Shown piece after piece: positions 1 through 7,489 of a stretch of DNA of 25,671 nt. A model generated the notes under the pieces. That model saw only the letters and a list, made by a program, of their open reading frames with translations. It made no database searches and was not told the origin of the DNA. This DNA comes from Candidatus Ulvibacter alkanivorans. Lineage in GTDB: Bacteria > Bacteroidota > Bacteroidia > Flavobacteriales > Flavobacteriaceae. Position 1 is the stretch's first letter. Every line of letters begins with the position of its first letter. The stretch covers positions 1-25,671 of the forward strand of contig NZ_QOLC01000097.1 in the NCBI RefSeq assembly GCF_003333325.1, written 5' to 3'. Both the position numbers and the translations under genes were made by a program.

Positions 1-174
1 CGCAGTGTCGTCCATATGGCACTCTTTGGTGCGCAGGTCGACCCACCAACTGCCAAGTTCGGCGAGGCTGGCAATTTCTTCATAATCGAAATGAGAACTG
101 CTCTTTCCGTTTAGCGCAACAGGCTTTTTCTGCTGTAAAAATATGTTACTTCGCTTCTGCGCAAGAAAATTCAT
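1..174 (-). CDS. PAS-domain signalling protein, N-terminal fragment
   Basis: An open frame runs from an ATG at 174 off the left edge without a stop, giving 58 residues. After a basic N-terminus (MNFLAQKRSNIF) it reads ...EEIASLAELGSWWVDLRTKE, followed by CHMDD. This resembles the start of a PAS sensor fold (the common 'lGsWewdl...' beginning, then a short hairpin and 'W/M-D-D/E'). PAS domains bind small ligands or cofactors and feed histidine kinases, diguanylate cyclases or LuxR regulators. The output domain lies outside the window, so the class of signalling protein is not known. No signal peptide or membrane helix is visible, so this end is probably cytoplasmic. The 68 bp gap to the next gene holds no exact TAnnTTTG box. 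Confidence 0.6.
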   Translation of the reverse strand, partial: MNFLAQKRSNIFLQQKKPVALNGKSSSHFDYEEIASLAELGSWWVDLRTKECHMDDTA

Positions 175-242
175 TCAATTTGGTTTAGTGCCGAAATATA
201 ATAAAAATATTCTAAATGTAGGTAAATTCTTTCATTTAGAGC

Positions 243-662
243 TTATTCCGTTGGTGCCAAGAGATTAAATGGATAGTAAGGGAGATTGCGTAAGACCCAG
301 TAGAGGATCGCCAAACCAAAGTAACCAAAGATAAACCATTTCTTGTAAAAAAGTGCGATACGATATTGGGTGTTGTAGAGATAATTCCATAGACGTAAAC
401 CCAACGCATAAAGTATTAATGGTAAGGAAAGCACCATAAATGGATTAAGCCTAAAAGCCGCAATGACATTTAAATGTAGTAGTTGGTGTATGGCTCGTTG
501 AGAACCACATCCCGGGCAGTGATATCCGGTAGCCAAACGCCAAGGACACGATAGAAAAATGGAACCTTGAGATGGGTTAAACTTGTAATAGACAACAAAC
601 AAGCCGGTTGCCGCGAGCAGTACAAGCGTTACTATAATGGGTTTCTTAAAAGTTGGAGACAC
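243..662 (-). CDS. DUF2752 family membrane protein
   Basis: The 139-residue protein carries the DUF2752 signature around residues 39-70: CPW at 39-41, then GYHCPGCGSQRA with Cys49 and Cys52, followed by a conserved 'NP' turn (LNPFMVLSLP). There are about three hydrophobic helices (roughly 8-26, 72-90 and 107-125), so it is an inner-membrane protein. The paired cysteines look like a possible metal or redox site, but the family has no established function that I know of. The start is a GTG at 662 that overlaps the end of the upstream CD225 gene by 17 bp, so the two are probably co-transcribed and translationally coupled. No better in-frame ATG exists before the helix region. Confidence 0.85.
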   Translation of the reverse strand: MSPTFKKPIIVTLVLLAATGLFVVYYKFNPSQGSIFLSCPWRLATGYHCPGCGSQRAIHQLLHLNVIAAFRLNPFMVLSLPLILYALGLRLWNYLYNTQYRIALFYKKWFIFGYFGLAILYWVLRNLPYYPFNLLAPTE

Positions 663-921
663 CTTGAAAAAATAACATTAAGACGATAAACGCAAAGTAA
701 ACTACGAGAATTAGCGCAATACTCAATGCACTATAAATAGACCATTTTTTAGCATCTGCAGCTGCTTTTCTTGCGGCATCATAATGACCTTGATACCATA
801 ATTGATCTACTTTAGAAGATTTAATTATGGCAACAATTCCTAATGGAAGGCAACAGAGTACCGTGCTCAATATGGCCCACACAAGATGATTGTCTGGAGG
901 TGGAGATTGGTTTGGGTTCAT
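646..921 (-). CDS. CD225/dispanin family membrane protein (copy B)
   Basis: The 91-residue protein, starting at MNPNQSPPP, has the CD225/dispanin pattern: a short proline-rich N-terminus, a first hydrophobic segment with a double cysteine (LVWAILSTVLCCLPLG), a basic loop (KSSKV), an Ala-rich amphipathic stretch (DAARKAAADAKKWS), then a second membrane helix. It is closely similar to the next gene upstream (990-1274), so it is a tandem duplicate. The family includes the eukaryotic IFITM proteins; bacterial members have no settled role. I chose the ATG at 921 over one at 939 because the N-terminus then matches the paralog and because an exact -7 box lies between the two ATGs. It overlaps the DUF2752 gene downstream by 17 bp. 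Confidence 0.85.
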   Translation of the reverse strand: MNPNQSPPPDNHLVWAILSTVLCCLPLGIVAIIKSSKVDQLWYQGHYDAARKAAADAKKWSIYSALSIALILVVYFAFIVLMLFFQGVSNF

Positions 922-925
922 TTCG

Positions 926-959
926 CAAATATACGACATAAAAAACCCCCCTTAACCAA
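926..959 (-). promoter_or_regulatory. Bacteroidota-type promoter for CD225 copy B
   Basis: Reading the minus strand, TATATTTG (933 to 926) exactly matches the TAnnTTTG -7 box, and TTG (959 to 957) lies 23 nt upstream, within the 17-23 nt spacing described for flavobacterial promoters. Only 4 nt separate the box from the ATG at 921, so the transcript may start at or next to the start codon. The TTG lies in the loop region of the upstream gene's terminator. Inference from sequence only. Confidence 0.45.
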
Positions 960-972
960 GGTCGAGGGGGCT
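940..972 (-). terminator. Rho-independent terminator of CD225 copy A
   Basis: On the minus strand a CCCCCT...AGGGGG stem, with a second short GACC/GGTT pairing inside it, is followed directly by six T residues (945 to 940). It begins 17 nt after the stop codon of the 990-1274 gene. It separates the two paralogs, so copy B should depend on its own promoter or on read-through. Confidence 0.85.
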
Positions 973-989
973 AGAAATTTTGTTTTATC

Positions 990-1274
990 TTAATATCCTG
1001 CGAATGCGCCGCCCATTCCAAGTACGACGACAAATATTAAATAAAGGATCCATAGTACTGCAGAGATCACAGCACCCCAGATAGAGTATTTTTTCGCATC
1101 GTCGGCAGCTTTTTGCGCTGCAGCGTGATTTCCTTGCAACCAAAGTTCTTTTACTTTGGTAGACTTGATTATGGCTACTATACCAAGTGGTAAACAGCAC
1201 AAAACAGTACATAAAATTGCCCAAACCAAGTTATTGTCTGGCGGATTCCCCGCAGGGGTGTTCGTTGTTTCCAT
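990..1274 (-). CDS. CD225/dispanin family membrane protein (copy A)
   Basis: The 94-residue protein has the same layout as copy B: a short N-terminus rich in Pro, Asn and Thr, a hydrophobic segment with a double cysteine (AILCTVLCCLPLGIVAI), a KST/KVKELW basic loop, an Ala-rich amphipathic segment (AAAQKAADDAKKYS) and a C-terminal helix ending in a Gly-rich tail (GMGGAFAGY). Two membrane passes are expected. The aligned cores of the two copies are largely identical, and differences concentrate at the N- and C-termini. The function of bacterial family members is not established. The ATG at 1274 is followed by the same PPDN-LVWAI context as in copy B, which supports the start. A near-match TATATTTA box lies upstream but is not convincing. 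A strong terminator follows the gene. Confidence 0.85.
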   Translation of the reverse strand: METTNTPAGNPPDNNLVWAILCTVLCCLPLGIVAIIKSTKVKELWLQGNHAAAQKAADDAKKYSIWGAVISAVLWILYLIFVVVLGMGGAFAGY

Positions 1275-1329
1275 AATTATTTAATTGATTGGTTAATTGT
1301 TTATTACGAGTTAAATATACGTGTATTTT

Positions 1330-1890
1330 TTAAAACGAATATATTTTTTCGGGAGTAACACAATAATGCAATGGGATATCCGCATGTTCATGGGCAATGC
1401 TGTTTACAGCCTCGAAGAACGATAACCCAACAAAAACGCACTCGCTACTGCATTGTGCTAAGAACCGATCGTAGAATCCTTTCCCATATCCAATTCGATT
1501 TCCTTTTGTGTCATACCCTAATAACGGAACAAAAACGACTTCCAATTGCTTGGGCGCGATCTCAATGCCCGAAACAGGCTCCGGAATTCCATAGGCAGAC
1601 GTACGAATTAGTGTATTCTCTTGTAATAACATATGTAGCATTTCCCCGGATTCAAAATCGGCAATGGGTACGACCACACTCTTGTCTCGACCTTGCAGAA
1701 TATGAAGAAGAAACTCGGTATTGACTTCTTTCTTTTCTGAAATAGGCAAAAAAATATGATAATAGGTCTTATCCCAGATGGGAAGTTCGAGGGACCGATT
1801 GCTTATCTCCAAGCTTAGAGTATCGATCGCTTCTTCGGAAAGCGCCGCTCTTCGCTCTTTGAAATGTTTCCGAAGTTGATGCTTGTCCAT
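1330..1890 (-). CDS. 5-formyltetrahydrofolate cyclo-ligase
   Basis: The 186-residue protein is of normal family length. This cytoplasmic enzyme uses ATP to convert 5-formyltetrahydrofolate to 5,10-methenyltetrahydrofolate, returning a stored folate to one-carbon metabolism. The N-terminus carries the basic KERRAALS helix, the middle has the 'FLPISEKKEVNT' strand, and the C-terminal half has the diagnostic ATP-binding segment GNRIGYGKGFYDRFL after VPLLGYD. It is the last gene of a minus-strand operon: its ATG at 1890 follows the upstream stop codon at 1893-1891 with no gap. No clear rho-independent terminator follows; a short near-palindrome at 1313-1328 is the only structure. Confidence 0.95.
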   Translation of the reverse strand: MDKHQLRKHFKERRAALSEEAIDTLSLEISNRSLELPIWDKTYYHIFLPISEKKEVNTEFLLHILQGRDKSVVVPIADFESGEMLHMLLQENTLIRTSAYGIPEPVSGIEIAPKQLEVVFVPLLGYDTKGNRIGYGKGFYDRFLAQCSSECVFVGLSFFEAVNSIAHEHADIPLHYCVTPEKIYSF

Positions 1891-2886
1891 TTAATGTTCT
1901 TTTTCTTCTTGATCAATGCTCGACTGAAGCGTTGAAATATGAAAGATCGCATCTCCCTGATGTACTATAGGCGCCTGATTCACATTGATAATATAACCCT
2001 CATTAGGTGAGAGGACCTTATGTCTCATGGTTCCAAAAGGGTCAGTAATCGTCGCCAAGAATTCTCCTTTTTTAACGTGTTTATTACAATCGATCTTCAC
2101 ATGTAATAATCCACTTTTTTGAGCACGGATCCAACGGCTCTTTTCGATGAGCACTGAGTTCGTAGTCGCCTTAGGAACGGTAAATTTTTTAGCAAGCATC
2201 TCCAAATGGTCTAGAAAACGCATGACTCCTTCTACACCATATTTTACGATATGTTTATTACCATCTAATGATTTACCACCTTCAAAAAGCAAACTAGGAA
2301 TGCCCATGTTTTGGCAAGTACTGCGATAAGACTTGTCAATATTACTGCTAAAAACAGTAAATGGGGCATTAAAAACTTTGGCTAGTGCTAACAATTGAGG
2401 CTCGTTGGGAGTAATGCGAATTTGAGCCGCATTAAACCGACTAGCCCCTCCGGTGTGAAAATCTAAACAGAAATCGGCAAGTGGAAGAATTTCTTTGGTA
2501 AAATGGTAGGCCACTCGACTCGCTAAGGAGCCCGTCTTAGTTCCCGGGAATACACGATTGAGGTCGCGTCCATCGGGAAAGGAACGATCGGCATTTAAAA
2601 AACCGAAAATATTGAGAATAGGAATACAGATCACTGTTCCTCTTTGGGGCCTATTAATTTTCTTGGCAATGAGTTGACGTACGATCTCAACCCCATTTAT
2701 TTCATCGCCATGAATTCCGGCAGTCATTAGTACCGTGGGTCCCGGTGTAAGGGCACGCGATACGATAATGGGTATTTCTACCTTGGTTGCCGTATATAAT
2801 TTGGCAATGCTAAAATCGATGGTCTTGCTCTCGCCCAGACCAACTCTTTTACCCAAAATGATTAGATCACCGTCTTGATGCGCCAT
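1891..2886 (-). CDS. Aspartoacylase/succinylglutamate desuccinylase-like zinc hydrolase
   Basis: The 331-residue protein belongs to the M14-like AstE/AspA group, which hydrolyses N-acyl amino acids with one zinc ion. Zinc ligands are visible as His59 and Glu62 in GIHGDEING and His144 in LDFHTGG. The substrate-binding DLNR motif is at 108-111, and a Glu in LLFEGG is a likely catalytic base. The C-terminal part (about 245-320) looks like the small beta domain of this family (LLHVKIDCNKHVKKGEFLAT, then SPNEGYI). No signal peptide is present, so it acts in the cytoplasm. The gene starts 2 nt after the stop of a RimK-type ligase, so it may trim or recycle what that ligase makes. The exact substrate cannot be read from the sequence. 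Confidence 0.85.
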   Translation of the reverse strand: MAHQDGDLIILGKRVGLGESKTIDFSIAKLYTATKVEIPIIVSRALTPGPTVLMTAGIHGDEINGVEIVRQLIAKKINRPQRGTVICIPILNIFGFLNADRSFPDGRDLNRVFPGTKTGSLASRVAYHFTKEILPLADFCLDFHTGGASRFNAAQIRITPNEPQLLALAKVFNAPFTVFSSNIDKSYRSTCQNMGIPSLLFEGGKSLDGNKHIVKYGVEGVMRFLDHLEMLAKKFTVPKATTNSVLIEKSRWIRAQKSGLLHVKIDCNKHVKKGEFLATITDPFGTMRHKVLSPNEGYIINVNQAPIVHQGDAIFHISTLQSSIDQEEKEH

Positions 2887-2888
2887 TC

Positions 2889-3761
2889 TTATACATTTCG
2901 TTCGATATACTTTATAATACTCGTCGCGATATCCTTACCTGTTGCTTTTTCAATCCCTTCTAGACCGGGAGAAGAATTAACTTCTAAAATTAACGGTCCG
3001 CGCGACGATTGTAACATGTCTACACCGGCTATACCAAGTCCCATGGCTTTGGCAGCTTTTAATGCAGCTACCTCTTCTTCATCGCTCAATTCGATGATCG
3101 AGGCATTACCCCCTCGGTGAAGATTCGATCTAAATTCTCCTTCTTTTCCTTGGCGTTTCATTGCGCCCACCACATGACCGTCTACTACAAAAGCGCGAAT
3201 GTCGGCTCCACCGGCTTCCTTTATAAATTCTTGTACGATAACACGCGCTTGAAGATTGTTAAATGCTTCGATCACCGATTCGGCGGCTTTTCTTGTTTCG
3301 GCCAAAATAACCCCAATACCTTGAGTGCCTTCCAATAATTTTATGATAACCGGAGCCCCTCCTGCTTGCGCAACTATCTCTTCCACATTTTTAGAATAAT
3401 TGGTAAAGATGGTCTTGGGTAAGCCTAATCCGGCACGCGACAATACTTGCAAACTTCTAAGTTTATCACGAGAGCGCACTAAGGCTTGAGACTCGGTGGT
3501 GGTAAACACGCGCATCATTTCGAATTGCCGTACCACAGCCGTACCATAAAAGGTAACCGACGCACCGATCCTTGGGATCACAGCATCTGTGTGCTCTAAT
3601 TTTTTACCTTTATAGATGATCCAAGGATTCTTTTTTTCGATCACAATATCACACTTAGTATGGTTAATGATCTCGATGTTGTGCTTTCTCTTTTTAGCAG
3701 CTTCAACGATACGCTGTGTACTGTACAAATTAGGATTAGCAGAAAGGATTTTTATATTCAT
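2889..3761 (-). CDS. rimK: RimK-type ATP-grasp L-glutamate ligase (paralog 1)
   Basis: The 290-residue protein has the full RimK fold: an N-terminal domain with [10 protein letters not shown] and AVIPRIGAS, a central ATP-grasp lid ([15 protein letters not shown]), then RAFVVDG, the FRSNLHRGG motif, and the C-terminal metal/ATP site [13 protein letters not shown]. RimK in E. coli and Pseudomonas adds glutamates to the C-terminus of ribosomal protein S6. Relatives in animals make N-acetylaspartylglutamate, so the acceptor here is not certain. The ATG overlaps the stop of the upstream RimB-like protease gene (ATGA), and the next gene begins 2 nt after this stop, so the three are one operon. By eye it shares about half its residues with paralog 2 at 4272-5144. 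Confidence 0.92.
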   Translation of the reverse strand: MNIKILSANPNLYSTQRIVEAAKKRKHNIEIINHTKCDIVIEKKNPWIIYKGKKLEHTDAVIPRIGASVTFYGTAVVRQFEMMRVFTTTESQALVRSRDKLRSLQVLSRAGLGLPKTIFTNYSKNVEEIVAQAGGAPVIIKLLEGTQGIGVILAETRKAAESVIEAFNNLQARVIVQEFIKEAGGADIRAFVVDGHVVGAMKRQGKEGEFRSNLHRGGNASIIELSDEEEVAALKAAKAMGLGIAGVDMLQSSRGPLILEVNSSPGLEGIEKATGKDIATSIIKYIERNV

Positions 3762-4183
3762 TTCTTCATTTTAAGTTTATAGGAGAGATTTACCTTATTA
3801 ATATCTACCACAAATCGCTTCGTTAGGAATTTACGCCCTAGCAGCACGGGATATTTCATCTCTTCTCGATCGCTAAGGGTTAAAAATATAGGATAGGTCT
3901 TACCAAAAAGTATTATTTCTGTTACTATACGATAGCGGGCTTGTGCCACTCCGTTACTGCTTTTTACGACTTTTACGTCGTACGTGTCGAAAACGATCTC
4001 CCTCTTATGATAATCGGGATGTGCTTCATCCAAAAAGTTACACTTTAAATAATTGTCTTCTACTTTTACATTTTGACAATGAATGGTTGAAGTAAAAGCG
4101 CCGGTATCTATTTTAACATCTACATTTTCTAAGTTAAGTAAGGGGAAATCTGCTTTATCGATTCGTCCAATATTTCGCTTCAA
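3758..4183 (-). CDS. RimB-like retropepsin-type protease (PF05618 family)
   Basis: The 141-residue protein has the pattern of the family often labelled 'ATP-dependent zinc protease': [12 protein letters not shown], then [13 protein letters not shown] with a DTGA motif like that of retroviral aspartic proteases, a [11 protein letters not shown] strand, and a C-terminal [10 protein letters not shown] motif. In Pseudomonas a homolog, RimB, is encoded beside RimK and acts on S6 modification. The start is a TTG at 4183: the IGR(I/V)DK motif begins at the fifth residue, which is usual for the family, and no upstream ATG fits. The reverse-strand leader is A-rich with a weak AAAGA. It overlaps rimK by 4 bp. 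Cytoplasmic, with no signal peptide. Confidence 0.85.
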   Translation of the reverse strand: MKRNIGRIDKADFPLLNLENVDVKIDTGAFTSTIHCQNVKVEDNYLKCNFLDEAHPDYHKREIVFDTYDVKVVKSSNGVAQARYRIVTEIILFGKTYPIFLTLSDREEMKYPVLLGRKFLTKRFVVDINKVNLSYKLKMKK

Positions 4184-4271
4184 ATTTTTCTTTTTTTAGT
4201 CTATAGGCAAGATACTAAAATGTTGCCGTAATCTATAACTTAGTGTTTACTTCGGAAAGAGTTGTACTGCA

Positions 4272-5144
4272 TTAACGCTTATTTCGCTCAATGTACCCAA
4301 TAATACTTTTGGAAATATTCCTGCCGGTGGTGGTTTCGATACCTTCTAGCCCAGGAGTAGAATTGATCTCCAGCACCAAGGGTCCTCGATCAGACTGAAG
4401 GATATCAACTCCGCAAACACCAAGACGAAGTGCTTTTGCAGCTCGTAACGCAACCCGTTCTTCTTCAAAAGATAGGCTGATAGCCTCTGCGGTACCGCCG
4501 CGATGCAAATTCGACCTAAAATCACCTGTTTTGCATTTGCGTTTCATGGCGGCCACGACCACACCATCGATCACAATGGCTCTTATGTCGGTGCCTTTGG
4601 ATTCTGCGATGAATTCTTGAAGTACGAATTGCAATCCGGCTGTATGCATGGTTTCAATCGTGGCTAGTGCATTTTGACGCGACTCTGCAAGTATAACGCC
4701 TTGTCCGTGGGTGCCTTGCAACAGTTTAATGATTATTGGATTGTTTCCGAAGCTATCTAACTGTGCTTCCAACTGAGCCATACTGGCAAAAATTGTTTTT
4801 GGAACAGGAACAGCTGCTTGCGACAAGATTTGAAAGCAAGTCCATTTGTCTCTTGATTGCAATATTGCTTCCGAAGTAACCACCGGAAATACGTTAATTA
4901 ATTCAAATTGCCGAACCAAAGAAGCGCCAAAATACGTATTTGACGCTCCAATTCTCGGGATTACGGCATGAAGATCGTTTACTTCTTCATTATGATATAG
5001 GATACTAGCTTTTCCATGCGCCACGCTCAATTGAAAATACGTAGGATCTAAGACTTCCATATTGTGATTGCGAGCTTCGCCTGCCTTGATCAAGCTCCTG
5101 GTCGAGTAAAGGCTCTCACCACGGGAAAGTATGGCAATGTTCAT
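4272..5144 (-). CDS. RimK-type ATP-grasp ligase (paralog 2)
   Basis: The 290-residue protein has the same length and motif order as paralog 1: [50 protein letters not shown] and LEINSTPGLEGIE. ATP-binding and metal-binding residues appear intact in both copies. Divergence is greatest around residues 30-58 and 120-135, outside the ATP site, consistent with a different acceptor or regulation. It lies 88 bp upstream of the RimB-like gene on the same strand and is probably the first gene of the operon. A candidate promoter lies directly upstream (5163-5192). It could be a second S6-glutamate ligase or a ligase for another protein or small molecule; sequence alone does not decide. Confidence 0.9.
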   Translation of the reverse strand: MNIAILSRGESLYSTRSLIKAGEARNHNMEVLDPTYFQLSVAHGKASILYHNEEVNDLHAVIPRIGASNTYFGASLVRQFELINVFPVVTSEAILQSRDKWTCFQILSQAAVPVPKTIFASMAQLEAQLDSFGNNPIIIKLLQGTHGQGVILAESRQNALATIETMHTAGLQFVLQEFIAESKGTDIRAIVIDGVVVAAMKRKCKTGDFRSNLHRGGTAEAISLSFEEERVALRAAKALRLGVCGVDILQSDRGPLVLEINSTPGLEGIETTTGRNISKSIIGYIERNKR

Positions 5145-5162
5145 ATTCGATGGTTAATGAAC

Positions 5163-5192
5163 GCAAGGTAGCAAAAAAGTTAGTGGTTCAAA
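5163..5192 (-). promoter_or_regulatory. Candidate promoter of the rimK2-rimB-rimK1 operon
   Basis: On the minus strand TTTG (5192 to 5189) is followed after 18 nt by TACCTTGC (5170 to 5163), a near match to the flavobacterial -33/-7 pair (TTG, TAnnTTTG) with one T missing in the -7 box. The ATG of the ligase is at 5144, giving a leader of roughly 13 nt. Confidence 0.4.
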
Positions 5193-5201
5193 TTACATCG
5201 G

Positions 5202-7424
5202 TTAAAAAGATAATGTTGCCTTTCCTCGTATAAAAAAAGGGGTTCCGGGTGTAAAATGAATTTCCTCTACCGGCTGTGGTTCATCGAACAAACGACTCTC
5301 GGTGGCGAATTGGGTTTCATTCCATTCGATATCGAAGAGGTTTTCAACAATTACACTTAGCATTAGGTTATTTATTCTATAGTTCACCGATGCATCTGTC
5401 ACAACATATCCATCGGCCTCTATGCTATAGTCTTCATTTGCCGGGCGATCTTTTATATAACGATAATTGATGCCTCCGCTAAAATTTCCGAGATCGTCAA
5501 ATGAAATTCCTCCGGTACTTGTTAGCGAGGGAGCCAACGGAATATAATCTTGTCCGTTTGGTGCTTCGGTACTTCGGGCATAGGTATAATTGATGTCTCC
5601 GTAAACATACATCCAATCTGCAAGTTCGTATCGCAATCCGAAGTCTGCTCCCAAGCGTCTTGTCTTTCCACTCGGTTCGACAATAGCGGCATCTCCTACA
5701 TATACAAATTCCTGCTCTAGAAATAATGTCCAAAGCGCAGCATTCACAATAAAACGATCGGTCAATTTATAAATACCACCAAGGTCGGCACCAATGGCCG
5801 CGGGCAAGACAGTATTGCCATTAGCTTCCACAACCACCCGAGTATCATTGGAGTGAAAGCCAACTCCGGTTTTTAAGAACCATTGGAGTTGTTGGTTTGG
5901 ACTGTATGTAATATTGAACTTTGGACTCACGAACAACTTCGATTCACTTTTATTATCATACGTTTCTGTGAGTTTATTTTCATAATCGAACTTAAAATAA
6001 TCTAAACGGACACTGGGGTTAAGGGTAATCTTTCCGAGGTCAAACTTTGTATTTAAAAAGCCATAGAAGTTTGTCTGATCTATATTTCCTAGCGCCAGAC
6101 GCTCTAAGATCTGATCTCGATTTTTGGTACGAGAAAGCTCCACATCGTTCACATCGTCATAACGAACTCCAATTCCGCCTGAATACTCAAAACCGAATGT
6201 GTCGGGGTCCAGGCGCTCAGTGTATACCGTTTGAAAGCCCATTAAATTTCTATCCTCTCGTTGGACAATTTGATCGCCGTTTATAGGATCTTCCAAAAAG
6301 AATGTAAAGTTGGAGAACAATTCGAAATCGTAGTGCGTATAGAAAGCATGGGACTCAATTTTTGTTGCTTCGGAAAGCATTTTCGAATGATTCACCAAAA
6401 TATTGGTCCTGCTAGTGTTACCACCTTCGGTATCATCTATGGCGCCAAAACGCGAAATGAGGCCTGAATCTACTGCGCGCTGGGGAATCTGCCCTGAAGC
6501 ATCCCACTTGCTTTGGAAACGGGAAGCGGTGAAGGAAACTTTCTCATCCTTAGACGTTCTGTGCGTATATTTTCCCATAATATTGAAACGGTTGAAGTTT
6601 TGAGGGGAAATAAATGGACCATCGAAAGTGTTTATCGAACCGGCAAGATAGGCGTCATTCTTATCTGAATTGATCAAATTGAACAACCCCACCATTCGCA
6701 ATGAATTAAAATCACCGTAACTTACTGAAACACTACTATTCTCTAAAGACTCTTTGGTGTGAAACCCAACGTAACCGGCCGTGGTAAAATCGCCTTTATC
6801 TGCATAATAAGGGCCCTTGCCAAAATCTATCTTCCCAACAGTTTCAGGTATTAGAAAATGAAGATCACTGTAACCTTGGCCATGTGCGTGTGATACCATA
6901 TTTACAGGCATGCCGTCTACGGTTAAACTAATATCGGTTCCATGGTCGATATCAAATCCGCGTAAAAAGATCTGCTCGGCCTTCCCGCCACCGGCGTGCT
7001 GCCCAATAAAGAGTCCGGGCACTTTCTGAAGGATCTCTTGTGTGTTCTTAACAGGGTTGTTTTCCAGGTCGATATCAATGATCTTATTCAATGAATTAAT
7101 TTCGGGGGTAAGAACGATTTGTTGTAGTGAAACGGTACTTTCTACCAAGGTAACTACAGCTTGTTCAGAAAAATTCTCAGGTGTTACCGAGTAGGTTGTT
7201 GGGGTGTATCCAATATGTGAAATAAAAAGTTGATCGCCAGCGGTAGCATTTCGCAACCGGAACTGGCCGGCTGCATTGGTAAATGCGTGTTCGCCGCTTG
7301 TGTTGTTTAGAACCGTTGCGTTCTCTAACGGAAGGTTCTCGGGATTTACTATAGTTCCTTCAAGTACTTGGGTATTTCCAAATACACAATAACATAGTAG
7401 CCCCCATAGGAGTATGCTTTTCAT
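5202..7424 (-). CDS. TonB-dependent receptor, probable metal uptake
   Basis: The 740-residue outer-membrane protein starts with a short signal sequence (MKSILLWGLLCYCVFGNTQ), then a carboxypeptidase-like regulatory domain (about 20-95, VLEGTIVNPENLPLENATV). A TonB plug follows at about 120-225 (QEILQKVPGLFIGQ, IFLRGFDID, ISLTVDGMPVN), then a 22-strand-type barrel ending in an aromatic residue (KATLSF). The plug contains a histidine-rich loop, SHAHGQGYSDLHF, at about 175-190. Together with the small His-rich protein encoded 65 bp upstream this suggests import of a metal or metal complex, which is inference. Receptors of this kind take energy from TonB-ExbBD. The 57 bp downstream gap holds no hairpin terminator, only the promoter of the next operon. 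Confidence 0.9.
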   Translation of the reverse strand: MKSILLWGLLCYCVFGNTQVLEGTIVNPENLPLENATVLNNTSGEHAFTNAAGQFRLRNATAGDQLFISHIGYTPTTYSVTPENFSEQAVVTLVESTVSLQQIVLTPEINSLNKIIDIDLENNPVKNTQEILQKVPGLFIGQHAGGGKAEQIFLRGFDIDHGTDISLTVDGMPVNMVSHAHGQGYSDLHFLIPETVGKIDFGKGPYYADKGDFTTAGYVGFHTKESLENSSVSVSYGDFNSLRMVGLFNLINSDKNDAYLAGSINTFDGPFISPQNFNRFNIMGKYTHRTSKDEKVSFTASRFQSKWDASGQIPQRAVDSGLISRFGAIDDTEGGNTSRTNILVNHSKMLSEATKIESHAFYTHYDFELFSNFTFFLEDPINGDQIVQREDRNLMGFQTVYTERLDPDTFGFEYSGGIGVRYDDVNDVELSRTKNRDQILERLALGNIDQTNFYGFLNTKFDLGKITLNPSVRLDYFKFDYENKLTETYDNKSESKLFVSPKFNITYSPNQQLQWFLKTGVGFHSNDTRVVVEANGNTVLPAAIGADLGGIYKLTDRFIVNAALWTLFLEQEFVYVGDAAIVEPSGKTRRLGADFGLRYELADWMYVYGDINYTYARSTEAPNGQDYIPLAPSLTSTGGISFDDLGNFSGGINYRYIKDRPANEDYSIEADGYVVTDASVNYRINNLMLSVIVENLFDIEWNETQFATESRLFDEPQPVEEIHFTPGTPFFIRGKATLSF

Positions 7425-7489
7425 AAATAATATTTTGAAATTAAAAACTAAGGTTCAACCACCTAAATGGCTAAACAAAAATTGAACTG

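Noticed and set aside
922..939. Upstream ATG at 939 extending CD225 copy B by six residues
   Set aside because: The extension (MSYICE) has no counterpart in copy A, and an exact -7 box lies between 939 and 921, so the ATG at 921 is preferred.
985..1224. Minus-strand reading frame of 79 residues inside CD225 copy A
   Set aside because: Shadow frame of a well-supported gene; basic, Cys-rich, no recognisable fold.
1313..1328. Near-palindrome AAATATAC GTGTATTT after the folate cyclo-ligase gene
   Set aside because: Short, AT-rich, one mismatch and no proper T-run placement; could be chance.
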